Shown: piece after piece, positions 9,187 to 17,930 of the stretch
How the letters are laid out: the number at the start of each line of letters is the position of its first letter
How positions within the stretch are numbered: position 1 is the stretch's first letter
Assembly: GCF_040530035.1 (NCBI RefSeq)
Contig: NZ_JBEWCD010000003.1
Span: 648,501-712,500 of the forward strand
Source of the DNA: Roseibium sp. HPY-6
GTDB taxonomy: Bacteria > Pseudomonadota > Alphaproteobacteria > Rhizobiales > Stappiaceae
DNA length: 64,000 nt
Direction of reading: 5' to 3'
Notes under the pieces: generated by a model
Databases searched by the model: none
What the model was told of the DNA's origin: nothing
Seen by the model: only the letters and a program-made list of their open reading frames with translations
Program-made: the position numbers and the translations under genes

Positions 9187-10410
9187 TCAGAAACCGGTGC
9201 GGAAATCTCTCGGCGCCGGGGAAATCACTTCAGTACCCCGGCCGGTGATCTGATAGACGGCAAGGCCGCGTTCGTTGAGCCCGTTCGATTTGAAGCGAAA
9301 CAGCCCGTCTATGCCTATGAATCCGTCCCGATTGGTCAGGATGCTCTGCTGAAAACGCTGAGGGCCCGCAGAGCGGATCAGCCCGGCGGCGAGGGTCACG
9401 CCGTCATAGACCAGGCTGGCGTTGCGTGGCGGTGGTGAACCGTACGTGCTCTGGTATCGCTGTGCGAAGCCCTGAAAGCCCTTGTCTTCTGGACCGGCAA
9501 ACCAGGCGCCTGTAAGTATCTGGTTGTTCTTGACCTGCGCCGAATCCCATTGGCCGGAACCAAGCAGCTTGACGTTGCCGATGCTTGCGCCCTGGCTCAC
9601 CAGCGTTTGCATAACCAGTGACGGAACAGTTCCTCCAGCCGGTACGAACAGGGCGTCGATACTGTTTATGACGGAGTTGAGCGAAGAGGCCTTGGCAACG
9701 AGGTCGGAAGTATCCGATACGGTCATCCGGTAACGTTGTATGGTCGCGATCCTGCCGCCGCCGCGTCCGACTTCCTGACGGAAAGCGGCTTCGGCGACTG
9801 CGCCGTAAGAGCCTTCCGGAATAAGCGCCGCGTAGGACCTTTTCTGCTGACTGTTGGCATATCCGATGATGCGCTTGATGTCGGTCTCTGGCAGGAAACT
9901 CAGCAGATAGACGCCGCGCGCAGCGACGGACGTGTCCGTTGAAAATGCGATGACAGGCACGCCGGTTGCACGCGCTGCAGCTGCCGCACCTGAAACTGCC
10001 GGTGCAAAGACGGGGCCCAGGATCAGCTCCGCACCTTCTGAAATGGCGGACTGTGCCGCGCTACGCCCGCCTTCAGCCGTGCCGCCGGTGTCCTTTACCA
10101 GCAACTGGACGTCGGCGTTTGGAAAATTTTGGAGCGCGAGCGCAGCAGAGTTCTTGAATACCGTTCCGATGGAGGCGTTACCGCCGCTGCTGCCCAGAGG
10201 CAGGAGCAGACCGACGCGTACGCTGCCGGTTCCGATGACTTCGCCTGTCGTCTCCGGTTGGCCGGTCGGCTGAACCTGATCGCCCGGGAGCGACCCGAGC
10301 GAGGAACCAAGGCATCCGGAAAGGGCGAGCGCGCTGCTGCAGGCGAGCGCCACTTTCAGGAACTGCCGTCTCTGTTGCTGTCCGGTTTTGCACCGCATTG
10401 CACTTGCCAT
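9187..10410 (-). CDS. Penicillin-binding protein activator, LpoA-like lipoprotein with periplasmic-binding-protein fold
   Basis: The 407-residue protein has an N-terminal signal with the lipobox LSGC (Cys near residue 33) after a Ser/Ala-rich hydrophobic stretch. The remainder looks like a type I periplasmic binding protein (GSVRVGLLLPLG near 60; ELILGPVFAPAV; SLVYDGVTLAAG near the C-terminus). The relatives encoded beside rsmI-yraN are called PBP activators or LppC/LpoA-like proteins and are thought to stimulate cell-wall synthases from the outer membrane. Its divergence from rsmI-yraN-gshB is the conserved arrangement. The tethering is clear; the LpoA role is inferred from context. Confidence 0.8.
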   Translation of the reverse strand: MASAMRCKTGQQQRRQFLKVALACSSALALSGCLGSSLGSLPGDQVQPTGQPETTGEVIGTGSVRVGLLLPLGSSGGNASIGTVFKNSAALALQNFPNADVQLLVKDTGGTAEGGRSAAQSAISEGAELILGPVFAPAVSGAAAAARATGVPVIAFSTDTSVAARGVYLLSFLPETDIKRIIGYANSQQKRSYAALIPEGSYGAVAEAAFRQEVGRGGGRIATIQRYRMTVSDTSDLVAKASSLNSVINSIDALFVPAGGTVPSLVMQTLVSQGASIGNVKLLGSGQWDSAQVKNNQILTGAWFAGPEDKGFQGFAQRYQSTYGSPPPRNASLVYDGVTLAAGLIRSAGPQRFQQSILTNRDGFIGIDGLFRFKSNGLNERGLAVYQITGRGTEVISPAPRDFRTGF

Positions 10411-10585
10411 TTTTATTTTTCCACCGAAGGGAAGACTTACGGTTTCACCGGAAGAATGTCCAGTTTTAGCGGCTTTTCAGTGGCATATCTGCTTTAAGAA
10501 CAGTGGATTTACCTTGCATCAGGCACCCACTGCGGTTAGCGCAGGCAGGAGACCCATATTCCGGCAGGAACAGAAGGGAGACTTC

Positions 10586-11491
10586 ATGGGAACCGTCATC
10601 GCTGCGGACAAGAATCGCTACAGTCTCTCCGAACACGCCTTTTCCGCGCCAAATCTGGAGCCGGCGCTCTATATTGTGTCCACCCCGATCGGTAACCTTG
10701 GGGACATAACGGTCCGCGCGTTGGAAACGCTGGCCGCGAGTGCGCTGATTGCCTGCGAGGACACGCGTGTCACGGCAACCCTGACCCAGAAATTTAGCCT
10801 GAAGACCCCCCTCCTGGCCTATCACGAGCACAATGCCGAAAAGCAACGCCCCAGGATCCTTGCGGAACTCGATGCCGGTCAGGCCGTTGCCCTGGTCTCC
10901 GACGCCGGAACGCCACTGGTCTCCGATCCTGGCTACCGGCTTGTCCGCGCGGTTCTTGAAGCCGGATACGAAGTGATTCCGATCCCCGGCGCATCTGCGC
11001 CCCTTGCCGGGCTTGTCGCGTCAGGCTTGCCAAGCGACACGGTGCTCTTTGCCGGGTTCCTGCCGCAAAAAGGCGGCCCCAAATCCAAGCGGCTTGAGGA
11101 ACTTTCGGCAATTCGTGCGACGCTGGTCTTCTTCGAGTCGCCTCATCGGACCGGGGCAACACTGGAGCTGATGGCAAAGGTGCTTGGTGAAGGTCGGGAC
11201 GCGGTTGTTGCGCGTGAGCTCACCAAGCGCTTTGAGACCTTTGAGCGCGGTTCGCTTGCAGAACTGGCCGGGCGGTTCGAGGAAACGCAGGTCAAGGGCG
11301 AAATCGTCATCCTCGTCGGACCGCCGGAAGACAAGCCCGAAGCCGAGGTCTCCGATCTTGACGCCCTTCTGATCGAAGCTCTGAGTGACATGCCGGTCAG
11401 CGCGGCGGCAAAGAAAGTCGCCAGGGCGACCGGCCTTGACCGGAACGATGTCTATAAGCGGGCACTCGATCTGAAATCGGGAGGAACCTGA
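10586..11491 (+). CDS. rsmI: 16S rRNA (cytidine-1402-2'-O)-methyltransferase
   Basis: The 301-residue SAM-dependent enzyme methylates the 2'-O of C1402 in the ribosomal P site. It shows the family hallmarks LYIVSTPIGNLGDIT (residues about 31-45), CEDTR, LVSDAGTPLVSDPGY and IPGASA, then FFESPHR. The ATG at 10586 has AGGGAG immediately upstream (10575-10580); a longer frame reaching back to 10388 has no family similarity. yraN starts 2 bp after its stop, so the two genes are cotranscribed. Confidence 0.95.
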   Translation: MGTVIAADKNRYSLSEHAFSAPNLEPALYIVSTPIGNLGDITVRALETLAASALIACEDTRVTATLTQKFSLKTPLLAYHEHNAEKQRPRILAELDAGQAVALVSDAGTPLVSDPGYRLVRAVLEAGYEVIPIPGASAPLAGLVASGLPSDTVLFAGFLPQKGGPKSKRLEELSAIRATLVFFESPHRTGATLELMAKVLGEGRDAVVARELTKRFETFERGSLAELAGRFEETQVKGEIVILVGPPEDKPEAEVSDLDALLIEALSDMPVSAAAKKVARATGLDRNDVYKRALDLKSGGT

Positions 11492-11493
11492 GC

Positions 11494-11874
11494 TTGCAGG
11501 GCGGCAACAGGCCGGACAGACGCCGCAAGGCGTATGCGCTGGGTCTGAACGCGGAGACCTGGGCGGCCTGGTATCTGCGTCTGACCGGATGGCGGATCCT
11601 AAAGCACAGGTATAAGACGAAAGCCGGCGAAATCGACCTGATTGCCAAGAAACGAAAAACGGTCGCCTTTGTTGAAGTGAAAGCGCGCAAGACGCGAGAG
11701 GCTGCGCTGGAGGCCGTCACGCCGGCGAGCCAGAAGCGCATTTCACGCGCGGCAAGGATCTTCGTCGCCGAACACCCGAAGGCCGGGTTTTTCACGCTCC
11801 GCTTCGACATTGTCGTTATCCGTCCCTGGGCGTTGCCGGAGCGCATCGAAAGTGCTTTCGAGGCTTGGGAATAG
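11494..11874 (+). CDS. yraN: UPF0102 / YraN family endonuclease-like protein
   Basis: The 126-residue protein carries the core GEIDLIAKKRKTVAFVEVKAR (about residues 46-66) in which D, E and K form a PD-(D/E)XK nuclease-like active site. Proteins of this family resemble Holliday-junction resolvases but have no established cellular function. It uses a TTG start with GGGAGGA upstream. It follows rsmI by 2 bp, the near-universal order in proteobacteria. Confidence 0.9.
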   Translation: MQGGNRPDRRRKAYALGLNAETWAAWYLRLTGWRILKHRYKTKAGEIDLIAKKRKTVAFVEVKARKTREAALEAVTPASQKRISRAARIFVAEHPKAGFFTLRFDIVVIRPWALPERIESAFEAWE

Positions 11875-12046
11875 GCTGAATATTTCAAACTTCGATAAAG
11901 GGGGCGTCCGGGGACAGCGTTTCAAGGTTCGCGTAACAAAGTTGCGACCTCCGGCCACTGGACAAAGCGCGATCGCCAACGCATATCTGGACCAATCGTT
12001 CTGAAATCCCCCTGCGCTTGTCAGCGCCCCTGCCGGGAGTTGCTTC

Positions 12047-12991
12047 ATGGCTTTGAAAGTAGCGGTCCAGATGGATCATATCTCGTCGATCAACATCGCG
12101 GGCGACAGCGCCTTTGCCATGATGTTGGAGGCGCAGGCGCGAGGACATGAACTCTTTCACTATACGCCCGAGAGGCTGTCACTGCGTGGAGATGAGGTTT
12201 TCTGCGCCTTGGAACCGGTGCAAGTGCGTGACGAGAAGGGCAATCACTTCACGCTCGGTGACAAGACCCGGATGGACATGCGCGAGATGGATGTCGTGCT
12301 GATGCGTCAGGACCCGCCTTTCGATCTGTCCTACATTGCCGCAACCCATATTCTTGAAAAAATCCACCCGGACACGCTGGTTGTGAACGATCCGAGAGAA
12401 GTTCGCAACGCGCCAGAAAAACTCTTTGTCACCGACTTCGCCGACCTGATGCCGCCGACGCTGATCACGAAGGATCGGGCGGAGATTGATCTCTTTCGCG
12501 AAGAATATGGCGACATCGTCATGAAGCCGTTGTTCGGGCATGGTGGAGCCGCCGTCTTCCGCATCACGCGGGATGATCTCAACTACGGCTCACTCTATGA
12601 CTTCTTCGATGCCACGTTCCGCGAGCCCTGGGTGATTCAGCAGTTCCTGCCCAATGTGAAGCATGGCGACAAGCGCATCCTGCTCGTTGACGGCGAATTT
12701 GCCGGCGCGGTCAATCGTGTACCTGCCGAAGGCGACCTGCGCTCGAACATGGTGCGCGGTGGTGCTCCGACCGACAGCGATCTGACAGAAACCGAGCGCG
12801 GCATCTGCGCCCGCCTTGGACCCAGCTTAAAGGAAAAGGGGCTGATACTGGTTGGCATCGACGTGATCGATGGGCGTCTGACGGAAATCAACGTCACCGC
12901 ACCGACCGGCATCCGCGCCATCCAGAATCTCGGTGGCCCGGACGTTGCAGCCATGGTCTGGGATGTTCTGGAAAAGAAAGTGCGGCGTTGA
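12047..12991 (+). CDS. gshB: Glutathione synthase
   Basis: It joins gamma-glutamylcysteine and glycine with ATP in the last step of glutathione synthesis. The 314-residue ATP-grasp protein shows [12 protein letters not shown] (near 86), [31 protein letters not shown] (near 160), the [15 protein letters not shown] loop (near 224) and the metal-binding segment [17 protein letters not shown] near 270. The start is preceded by a CGGGAG site. A 172-bp gap separates it from yraN, so it may have its own promoter. Confidence 0.96.
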   Translation: MALKVAVQMDHISSINIAGDSAFAMMLEAQARGHELFHYTPERLSLRGDEVFCALEPVQVRDEKGNHFTLGDKTRMDMREMDVVLMRQDPPFDLSYIAATHILEKIHPDTLVVNDPREVRNAPEKLFVTDFADLMPPTLITKDRAEIDLFREEYGDIVMKPLFGHGGAAVFRITRDDLNYGSLYDFFDATFREPWVIQQFLPNVKHGDKRILLVDGEFAGAVNRVPAEGDLRSNMVRGGAPTDSDLTETERGICARLGPSLKEKGLILVGIDVIDGRLTEINVTAPTGIRAIQNLGGPDVAAMVWDVLEKKVRR

Positions 12992-13011
12992 GAAAGACTG
13001 ATAGGCGCACA

Positions 13012-13044
13012 GACACAAAAAAACCTCCGCGCGAACGCGGAGGT
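13012..13044 (-). terminator. Orphan intrinsic terminator on the minus strand
   Basis: A perfect 9-bp stem (ACCTCCGCG / CGCGGAGGT) encloses TTCG on the minus strand and is followed by an uninterrupted T-run (the plus-strand A-run at 13017-13023). It cannot serve gshB, which runs the other way, and hpd has its own terminator at 13353-13390. It therefore implies a minus-strand transcript arising between about 13045 and 13350. Confidence 0.75.
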
Positions 13045-13352
13045 GAAAGTTAGTGTGCTTAGACAATGCAACAGAGGGCCTACACGGCAGCCTCTGTAAA
13101 ACAAAACCCACCGAGGCCGTTGTTCTTCCACGGAAAATCAAAAAAAATTCGAAAAAATTTCAGAGGCTTAGCGGGTATTCGTGAAAGTTCAATTAAATCA
13201 GATAGTTACAAAATTGGCTGTGAAAAAATTTTTTGAAAATATAAAAAATACAATTACTTAGGCAACAGAGGGTTGTGCGTCGATGGCCAAAATCCGTCCC
13301 AAAATGAAACGTTTCTTCTCAAAAGCTCCAAATCACTAACGAGCAACCGGAA
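13045..13352. other. Gene-free AT-rich interval between gshB and hpd
   Basis: No convincing protein gene is present on either strand. The part from 13138 to 13260 is strongly AT-rich. An 11-bp direct repeat GCAACAGAGGG occurs at 13068-13078 and 13262-13272, each next to CTTAG. ACAGAGG at 13071-13077 can pair with CCTCTGT at 13091-13097. With the minus-strand terminator at 13012-13044, this is the best candidate here for a small RNA gene, but no promoter can be assigned. Confidence 0.4.
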
Positions 13353-13354
13353 AA

Positions 13355-13390
13355 TAAAAAACGGAACCGCCTCTCAAGATGAAAGGCGGT
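13355..13390 (-). terminator. Terminator of hpd
   Basis: AGGCGGT/ACCGCCT arms (13366-13372 and 13384-13390) form a 7-bp hairpin; on the minus strand a T-rich tract follows (complement of 13355-13361), 5 nt after the stem. Confidence 0.65.
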
Positions 13391-13424
13391 CGATGTGAAA
13401 TGCAGTTGATTGTCGGATCCCGGC

Positions 13425-14537
13425 CTATTCGGCAGCCTCGGTGTTCAGAACGCCTCGGCGGATCTGGTCTTCCTCGATCGACTCGAACAGGGCTCGGAAA
13501 TTGCCCTCGCCGAAGCCTTCATCGCCTTTTCTCTGGATGAACTCGAAGAAGATCGGTCCGATAACGGTCTTGGAAAAAATCTGCAGCAGGATTTTTGTCA
13601 TGCCGCCGTCGATGACGCCTTCGCCGTCAATCAGGATACCGTGCTGTTTCATGCGGTCGATCGGTTCGTCATGACCCTGAACCCGGTCGTGCGACATCTC
13701 GTAGTAGGTTTCCGGGGGTCCCGGCATGAACTTCAGTTCGTTGGCAGCCAGCTTGTCGGTGCTGTCATAGATGTTGTCTGTGCCGACCGCGATGTGTTGG
13801 ATACCCTCGCCGCGATATTTCTTGAGGAACTCTTCGATCTGGCTCGTGTCGTCCTTGGACTCGTTGAGCGGAATACGGATCTTTCCGCAGGGGCTTGTGA
13901 TTGCGCGGCTGACAAGGCCGGTGATGCGGCCATCAATGTCGAAGAAGTGGATCTGCTTGAAATTGAAGAGGTCGCGGTAGAAGTTCCACCACTTGTCCAT
14001 ATTGCCGCGAAAGACATTGTGGGTGAGATGGTCGAGATAATAGAAGCCGACGCCTTCAGGTTTAGGATCGACGTCATCCAGCCAGTTAAAGTCGGCAGAA
14101 TAGGTTGACCCCTTTTCGCCATAGGTGTCGACGAAATAGAGCAATGATCCGCCGATGCCGACAATAGCCGGTACGTCCAGCGTCTTGTCATCGCCTTCAT
14201 AGGGCGTCGCACCGTTTGCCACCGCATGCTTGTAGGCATGTTCAGCGTCCACAACACGCCAGGCCATTGCGGGTGCGCAAGGGCCGTGCTCATCGACGAA
14301 CTTCATGCCATGGCTGCCGGCTTCCGCGTTCAGCACGTAGGTGATGTCGCCCTGCCGGTACAGAGTGATGTTCTTGGTCTTGTGCCTCGCAACCGGCTGA
14401 TATCCCATCCGGCGGAACAATGCGTCCAGTTTCTCCGGTTCCGGATGTGCAAATTCCACGAATTCGAAGCCGTCTGTTCCGGCAGGATTTTGAGGCGTTA
14501 TCTGCGCCGGCGGCGCATCGTGCGGAAACGGTCCCAT
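13425..14537 (-). CDS. hpd: 4-hydroxyphenylpyruvate dioxygenase
   Basis: It converts 4-hydroxyphenylpyruvate to homogentisate with Fe2+ and oxygen, in tyrosine catabolism. The 370-residue protein has the two-domain vicinal-oxygen-chelate fold. Likely iron ligands are the histidine in YLDHLTHNV (His170 or His173), His248 in IQHIAVG and Glu332 in FFEFIQRKGDEGFGEGNF. The C-terminal hallmark around GFGEGNF is intact. GGAGG lies 7 bp before the start. The divergent Lrp-type gene 127 bp away is its probable regulator; no hmgA or other homogentisate gene lies in the window. Confidence 0.95.
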   Translation of the reverse strand: MGPFPHDAPPAQITPQNPAGTDGFEFVEFAHPEPEKLDALFRRMGYQPVARHKTKNITLYRQGDITYVLNAEAGSHGMKFVDEHGPCAPAMAWRVVDAEHAYKHAVANGATPYEGDDKTLDVPAIVGIGGSLLYFVDTYGEKGSTYSADFNWLDDVDPKPEGVGFYYLDHLTHNVFRGNMDKWWNFYRDLFNFKQIHFFDIDGRITGLVSRAITSPCGKIRIPLNESKDDTSQIEEFLKKYRGEGIQHIAVGTDNIYDSTDKLAANELKFMPGPPETYYEMSHDRVQGHDEPIDRMKQHGILIDGEGVIDGGMTKILLQIFSKTVIGPIFFEFIQRKGDEGFGEGNFRALFESIEEDQIRRGVLNTEAAE

Positions 14538-14599
14538 CGGGTGTCCTCCTTTGAAGAGCGGTCATTGAAAAAAGAATGCCGCGAAGAACGCGCAGGGTG

Positions 14600-14636
14600 T
14601 GTGCAATCCACGTGATTTCGCGTAAACTTATGCACA
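14600..14636. promoter_or_regulatory. Inverted TGTGCA / TGCACA sites in the hpd-lrp divergent region
   Basis: TGTGCA (14600-14605) and TGCACA (14631-14636) face each other across 25 bp in the intergenic region, with a CACGTG between. Lrp-type regulators bind degenerate dyads, so this could be their operator. The evidence is weak. Confidence 0.25.
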
Positions 14637-14664
14637 GAGCGTGTGCCAATAAGAAAGAAAACGC

Positions 14665-15132
14665 ATGAACGATGCGCTAGACGGTTACGACGTGAAGCTG
14701 CTTGCTGCTCTTCAGGAAAATGCCGCACTGACCAATGCCGAACTGGGCGAAGTCATCAACCTCTCGCCAAGTCAGGTCTCCAGGCGGCGGCAGAAACTGG
14801 AAGAGAACGGGGTCATTCGCCGTTATCGGGCAGCTCTCAGTCCGGACGCGCTCGGGCTGACGGTGACTGCCTATATCGGCGTTACGCTGGGCGCGCATAG
14901 CAAGGAAAATGCGCGAAAATTCCGGAATGTGGTGATAGCCATGCCGGAGGTGCAGGAAGCGCACACGCTGACAGGCGACGTCGATTACATGCTGAAGATC
15001 ATTGTCCCGGATCTCAAGAGCCTGAGCCGCATCATCAACGATGATCTGTTGCCGCAGGAGGCGGTCCAGCATGTGCGGTCCTCCATCGCGATGGAAACAC
15101 TGAAGGACGACAACTTGCTGCCTTTGAAATAG
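14665..15132 (+). CDS. Lrp/AsnC family transcriptional regulator
   Basis: The 155-residue protein has an N-terminal winged HTH (DGYDVKLLAALQENAALTNAELGEVINLS then PSQVSRRRQKLE, about residues 6-50) and a C-terminal RAM ligand-binding domain (about 70-145, with VQEAHTLTGDVDYMLKI). Lrp proteins sense amino acids as octamers. Divergence from hpd suggests it responds to an aromatic amino acid or its catabolite and controls tyrosine breakdown; the ligand is an inference. Confidence 0.9.
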   Translation: MNDALDGYDVKLLAALQENAALTNAELGEVINLSPSQVSRRRQKLEENGVIRRYRAALSPDALGLTVTAYIGVTLGAHSKENARKFRNVVIAMPEVQEAHTLTGDVDYMLKIIVPDLKSLSRIINDDLLPQEAVQHVRSSIAMETLKDDNLLPLK

Positions 15133-15188
15133 AAGCGACTCGGGTCTCGGATCCCGCATCGCTGGAGTTGACCTGTGCCCTATGGGCC

Positions 15189-15722
15189 TTACAGACCGAA
15201 CAGCTTGATCAGGTCCGACCAGAAGTCCTTGCGAAGGCCGGGCAGTTCCTGTGCCGGATTTCCCTCAACATCGGCCAGGCAAACGTCCGAATAGCCTTTT
15301 TCTGCAGAGATCAGGCATCCGCTTACTGGAAGACCCTCGGGGTGTGTGTAGAGCCGCGTGCCGGCGCTCGTCTTGTAAAGAAGAAGAGGTCGATCTAGAC
15401 CGCCAACGGTTTTGAAGACAAAGGTCGGATACTTGGCGCCTGTGGGAAGGCCGCGATCCTGAACGACGTGAACATAAACCTGTTCGTCCGGTCGTTCGGA
15501 ACGCACTGCGGGTCCATGGAACGACACGAGTTTTCCCGTTGAGCTTACGCCCTCAGAAGCCAGCATCTCGACAAAAGAGTCCTTCAAATCGCCGTCTTGA
15601 ACTGCAGTATAGGGATCTGCCTTTTCGCTGGAAAACGCAGGTGCCGAAGTGCTTGCGCAGACAAAGGCAGCCAAGGCCAATTGAGCGATCGGCAGTGCTG
15701 TTTGCATCTTTCTGCTTGCCAT
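15189..15722 (-). CDS. Secreted hypothetical protein
   Basis: I do not recognise this family. The 177-residue product has a signal peptide (cleavage about after APAFSS) and a compact mature part of about 145 residues with two cysteines in GCLISAEKGYSDVCLA, which could form a disulfide. The ATG at 15722 is preferred; an upstream in-frame GTG at 15746 has no ribosome site. It lies convergent to the Lrp gene and divergent from the DUF533 gene. A periplasmic or secreted location is likely, the role unknown. Confidence 0.6.
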   Translation of the reverse strand: MASRKMQTALPIAQLALAAFVCASTSAPAFSSEKADPYTAVQDGDLKDSFVEMLASEGVSSTGKLVSFHGPAVRSERPDEQVYVHVVQDRGLPTGAKYPTFVFKTVGGLDRPLLLYKTSAGTRLYTHPEGLPVSGCLISAEKGYSDVCLADVEGNPAQELPGLRKDFWSDLIKLFGL

Positions 15723-15860
15723 AGATTTCGATTTCCGGTCGGCCACGATGAGCTTAAAACTGTACGCGAATGTAACGCAATCTTGCGGGATCGACAGAAA
15801 ATCCCATTTGTTAGGGCGACTGTGATTTGCCCCGCGAGGGGCCGTTGAAGGGAGCTATTG

Positions 15861-16622
15861 ATGTTTGACGCAAAATCCTTGCTGGACCAGTTCATGGGCG
15901 GCCAGTCCGGGGGTCAGTCCGGCGGCCAGTATGATCGCCGCGGCGGCGCGGCTGCCCAGCGCGGTGGATCGGGAGATCTCCTATCGCAGGGCAAGGATTT
16001 TCTTTCTTCGCAGGGCGGCGGTCTTGCGCTTGGCGGCTTGGCCGGTTTGATGCTCGGCTCGAAATCCGGCCGGAAAATCGGCAAGAAAGCGGTAACATAC
16101 GGTGGCCTCGCCCTGGTGGCCGGACTTGCCTACAAGGCCTATCAGGGCCACAAGGCAAACCAGCAGAACGCCCCGCGCCCGCAGTATCCGCAGGATGAAC
16201 CGATCCCGCTGGAAGCCCCGCGCGGCACCGCATTCGATCCCGCACAGCAGCCTGGCGGCGAAAACCAGTTTGCCGTTGCGCTTCTGACGGCGATGATCTC
16301 GGCGGCAAAGGCCGATGGTCATATCGATCGGGAGGAACAGGACAGGATCTTCGAAAAGATCGACGAAGCTGGTCTCGACAGCGAAGCCAAGGCTTTCCTG
16401 ATGGACGAGTTGAGATCGCCGCTTGATCTCGACAAGGTCGTTGCCAGTGCAAGTTGCCCGGAAACAGCAGCTGAAATCTATGCTGCTTCGCGCTTGGCCA
16501 TTGATCCCGATCACCCGGCGGAACGGGCCTACCTGCAGATGCTGGCGGCGCGGCTTGGCCTTGAAGAAGGCCTGATCAATGAGATCGAGCTGGCCGTCCG
16601 CGAAGCGGAGATGGCCGGCTAG
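15861..16622 (+). CDS. DUF533 / TerB-like inner membrane protein (YebE family)
   Basis: The 253-residue protein begins MFDAKSLLDQFMG, then has a Gly/Gln/Ser-rich low-complexity linker (about residues 14-40), a hydrophobic glycine-rich segment (GLALGGLAGLMLG and GGLALVAGLAYKAY) that is probably membrane-inserted, and a C-terminal TerB-like helical domain (about 130-250, with AMISAAKADGHIDREEQDRI). This matches DUF533 proteins such as YebE of enterobacteria, whose function is unknown. AAGGGAG at 15848-15854 fixes the start. Confidence 0.8.
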   Translation: MFDAKSLLDQFMGGQSGGQSGGQYDRRGGAAAQRGGSGDLLSQGKDFLSSQGGGLALGGLAGLMLGSKSGRKIGKKAVTYGGLALVAGLAYKAYQGHKANQQNAPRPQYPQDEPIPLEAPRGTAFDPAQQPGGENQFAVALLTAMISAAKADGHIDREEQDRIFEKIDEAGLDSEAKAFLMDELRSPLDLDKVVASASCPETAAEIYAASRLAIDPDHPAERAYLQMLAARLGLEEGLINEIELAVREAEMAG

Positions 16623-16657
16623 GCCATCCAGCGCATCTGAGCGTTATTGGATGCTGT

Positions 16658-16717
16658 CCCGGGCCTGATCCGGAACCCTCAGCTTGAGGGACCGAGGCCC
16701 CGGCTTAAGGCCGGGGC
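16658..16717. repeat. REP-like cluster of short palindromes
   Basis: Between two convergent genes lie three adjacent dyads: CCGG-N7-CCGG (16659-16673), CCCTCA-GCT-TGAGGG (16676-16690) and GCCCCGGC-TTAAG-GCCGGGGC (16697-16717). The compact tandem hairpins and the absence of a U-run resemble dispersed extragenic palindromic elements; the element may also end transcription from both sides. Confidence 0.5.
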
Positions 16718-16749
16718 AGCTATATTGGGGTTTCTTCTCCTATTGAACT

Positions 16750-17853
16750 CTACTCCGGCATTGGCCCTACATAGTGTGATGCCGGGCGAATGAGTTTGCC
16801 ATTTCGCTGCTGCTCCAGAACATGAGCACACCAGCCTGGTGTGCGCCCGGTGGCAAAGAGCGGCGTGAACAGGGAGCGGTCTATGCCGATCGCATCCAGG
16901 AGCACAGCGGTGTAAAACTCCACATTGGTGTCGAGCGGGCGATCCGGCTTTGCTTTTTTCAGCGCTGCAAGTGCCGCGCGTTCAATGTCCTCAGCCAGCC
17001 CGACTTTCGGATTGTCGTTTCCCAGCAGCCTGAGCCCGGCCTTGAGAACATCCGCGCGTGGATCCCGGGTGCGATAGATCCGATGTCCGAAGCCCATGAG
17101 ACGTTCCTTTCGCGCGAGCGCGCCACTGATCCAGGTCTCGGCATTTTCGGGTGCGCCGATTGCGTCGATCATGTCAAGAACTGGCCCGGGGGCCCCGCCG
17201 TGAAGCGGACCACTTAGAGCACCCATCGCACCGAGAAGCGCATGCTTCATGTCCGCTTGTGTCGATGCAATGACGCGCGCCGTGAACGTGGAGGCGTTGA
17301 GGCCGTGATCGAGGATCGTGACGAGATACCGATCGAGCGCATCCACCCGGGAAGCGGGTGGTGTTTCGCCTGTCAGCATGCGCAGAAGATCGGCTGCGGC
17401 CGGCAGGGAACTGTCAGGTGCCAGGGCACGCTGCCCGCTTGCGAGCCGATAGGACGCCGCCAGCAGCACCGGCAGCGCCCCTGTGATTGCGATTGCAGCG
17501 TCCCGCTCGGTATTTTGCGGAAGTGCACTGAGCCCGAGCTGCATGCGTTCATAGATGGACAGTTTCTCCGGCGCGCTTTCCAGAAGCGGAACCAGCGCGA
17601 AGGCGGCAATGCGTGCTTCTCCAAACGCAAGCCTGAGAGCATGCGGATCCGTGTCAACGAGGCCCTGCCAGAGATGGGCGACCGCCTGTTCGAACGGCAC
17701 CTCGCCTGCAAGGTCTTCTATCTTGCATCCGCGCAGGATCAGCAGGCCTTCTTCACCGTCGACATCGCTCAGACTGGTGGTAGCGGCAACGATCCCTTCC
17801 AGGCCGGCAATCGGATCCTGGGTCATGTGAGCCGGATTTGGCACTTCTGTCAT
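16750..17853 (-). CDS. Citrate synthase / methylcitrate synthase-like protein
   Basis: The 367-residue protein has the citrate synthase fold with likely catalytic His218 (PLHGGAPGP) and His257 (MGFGHRIYRTRDPRA). In the third catalytic region it has NVEFYTA, with Glu312 where classical enzymes have Asp (NVDFY). It is shorter than the hexameric GltA of about 430 residues. It could condense acetyl-CoA or propionyl-CoA with oxaloacetate or a related oxoacid. The start at 17853 has GGAG upstream; a further upstream frame to 17901 overlaps the promoter. It diverges from a second, HTH-fused homologue. Confidence 0.8.
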   Translation of the reverse strand: MTEVPNPAHMTQDPIAGLEGIVAATTSLSDVDGEEGLLILRGCKIEDLAGEVPFEQAVAHLWQGLVDTDPHALRLAFGEARIAAFALVPLLESAPEKLSIYERMQLGLSALPQNTERDAAIAITGALPVLLAASYRLASGQRALAPDSSLPAAADLLRMLTGETPPASRVDALDRYLVTILDHGLNASTFTARVIASTQADMKHALLGAMGALSGPLHGGAPGPVLDMIDAIGAPENAETWISGALARKERLMGFGHRIYRTRDPRADVLKAGLRLLGNDNPKVGLAEDIERAALAALKKAKPDRPLDTNVEFYTAVLLDAIGIDRSLFTPLFATGRTPGWCAHVLEQQRNGKLIRPASHYVGPMPE

Positions 17854-17888
17854 GGTCAGCTCCTTTTTTAATCCGTGCCTGATAATGG

Positions 17889-17928
17889 ATTGAGATTGCA
17901 TTGATCAATGTTGACAATTAAAATCAAT
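17889..17928. promoter_or_regulatory. Operator-like repeats between the two citrate synthase genes
   Basis: The 77-bp divergent region contains the palindrome ATTGATCAAT (17900-17909) flanked by further ATTGA/TCAAT half-sites (17889-17893, 17924-17928). Such clustering is what a small HTH protein would bind. The HTH domain of the adjacent gene is a candidate, by inference. Confidence 0.35.
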
Positions 17929-17930
17929 AT

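Noticed and set aside
8389..9438. Long plus-strand open frame opposite coaBC and the LpoA-like gene
   Set aside because: It runs antisense across two clear genes and shows no domain.
13067..13234. Small plus-strand open frame MQQRAYTAAS... within the gshB-hpd gap
   Set aside because: No ribosome site, odd composition from an AT-rich stretch, and no similarity I recognise.
17911..17916. TTGACA just before the HTH-citrate synthase gene as a -35 box
   Set aside because: It is only about 15 bp from the ATG, so the -10 would fall inside the gene.
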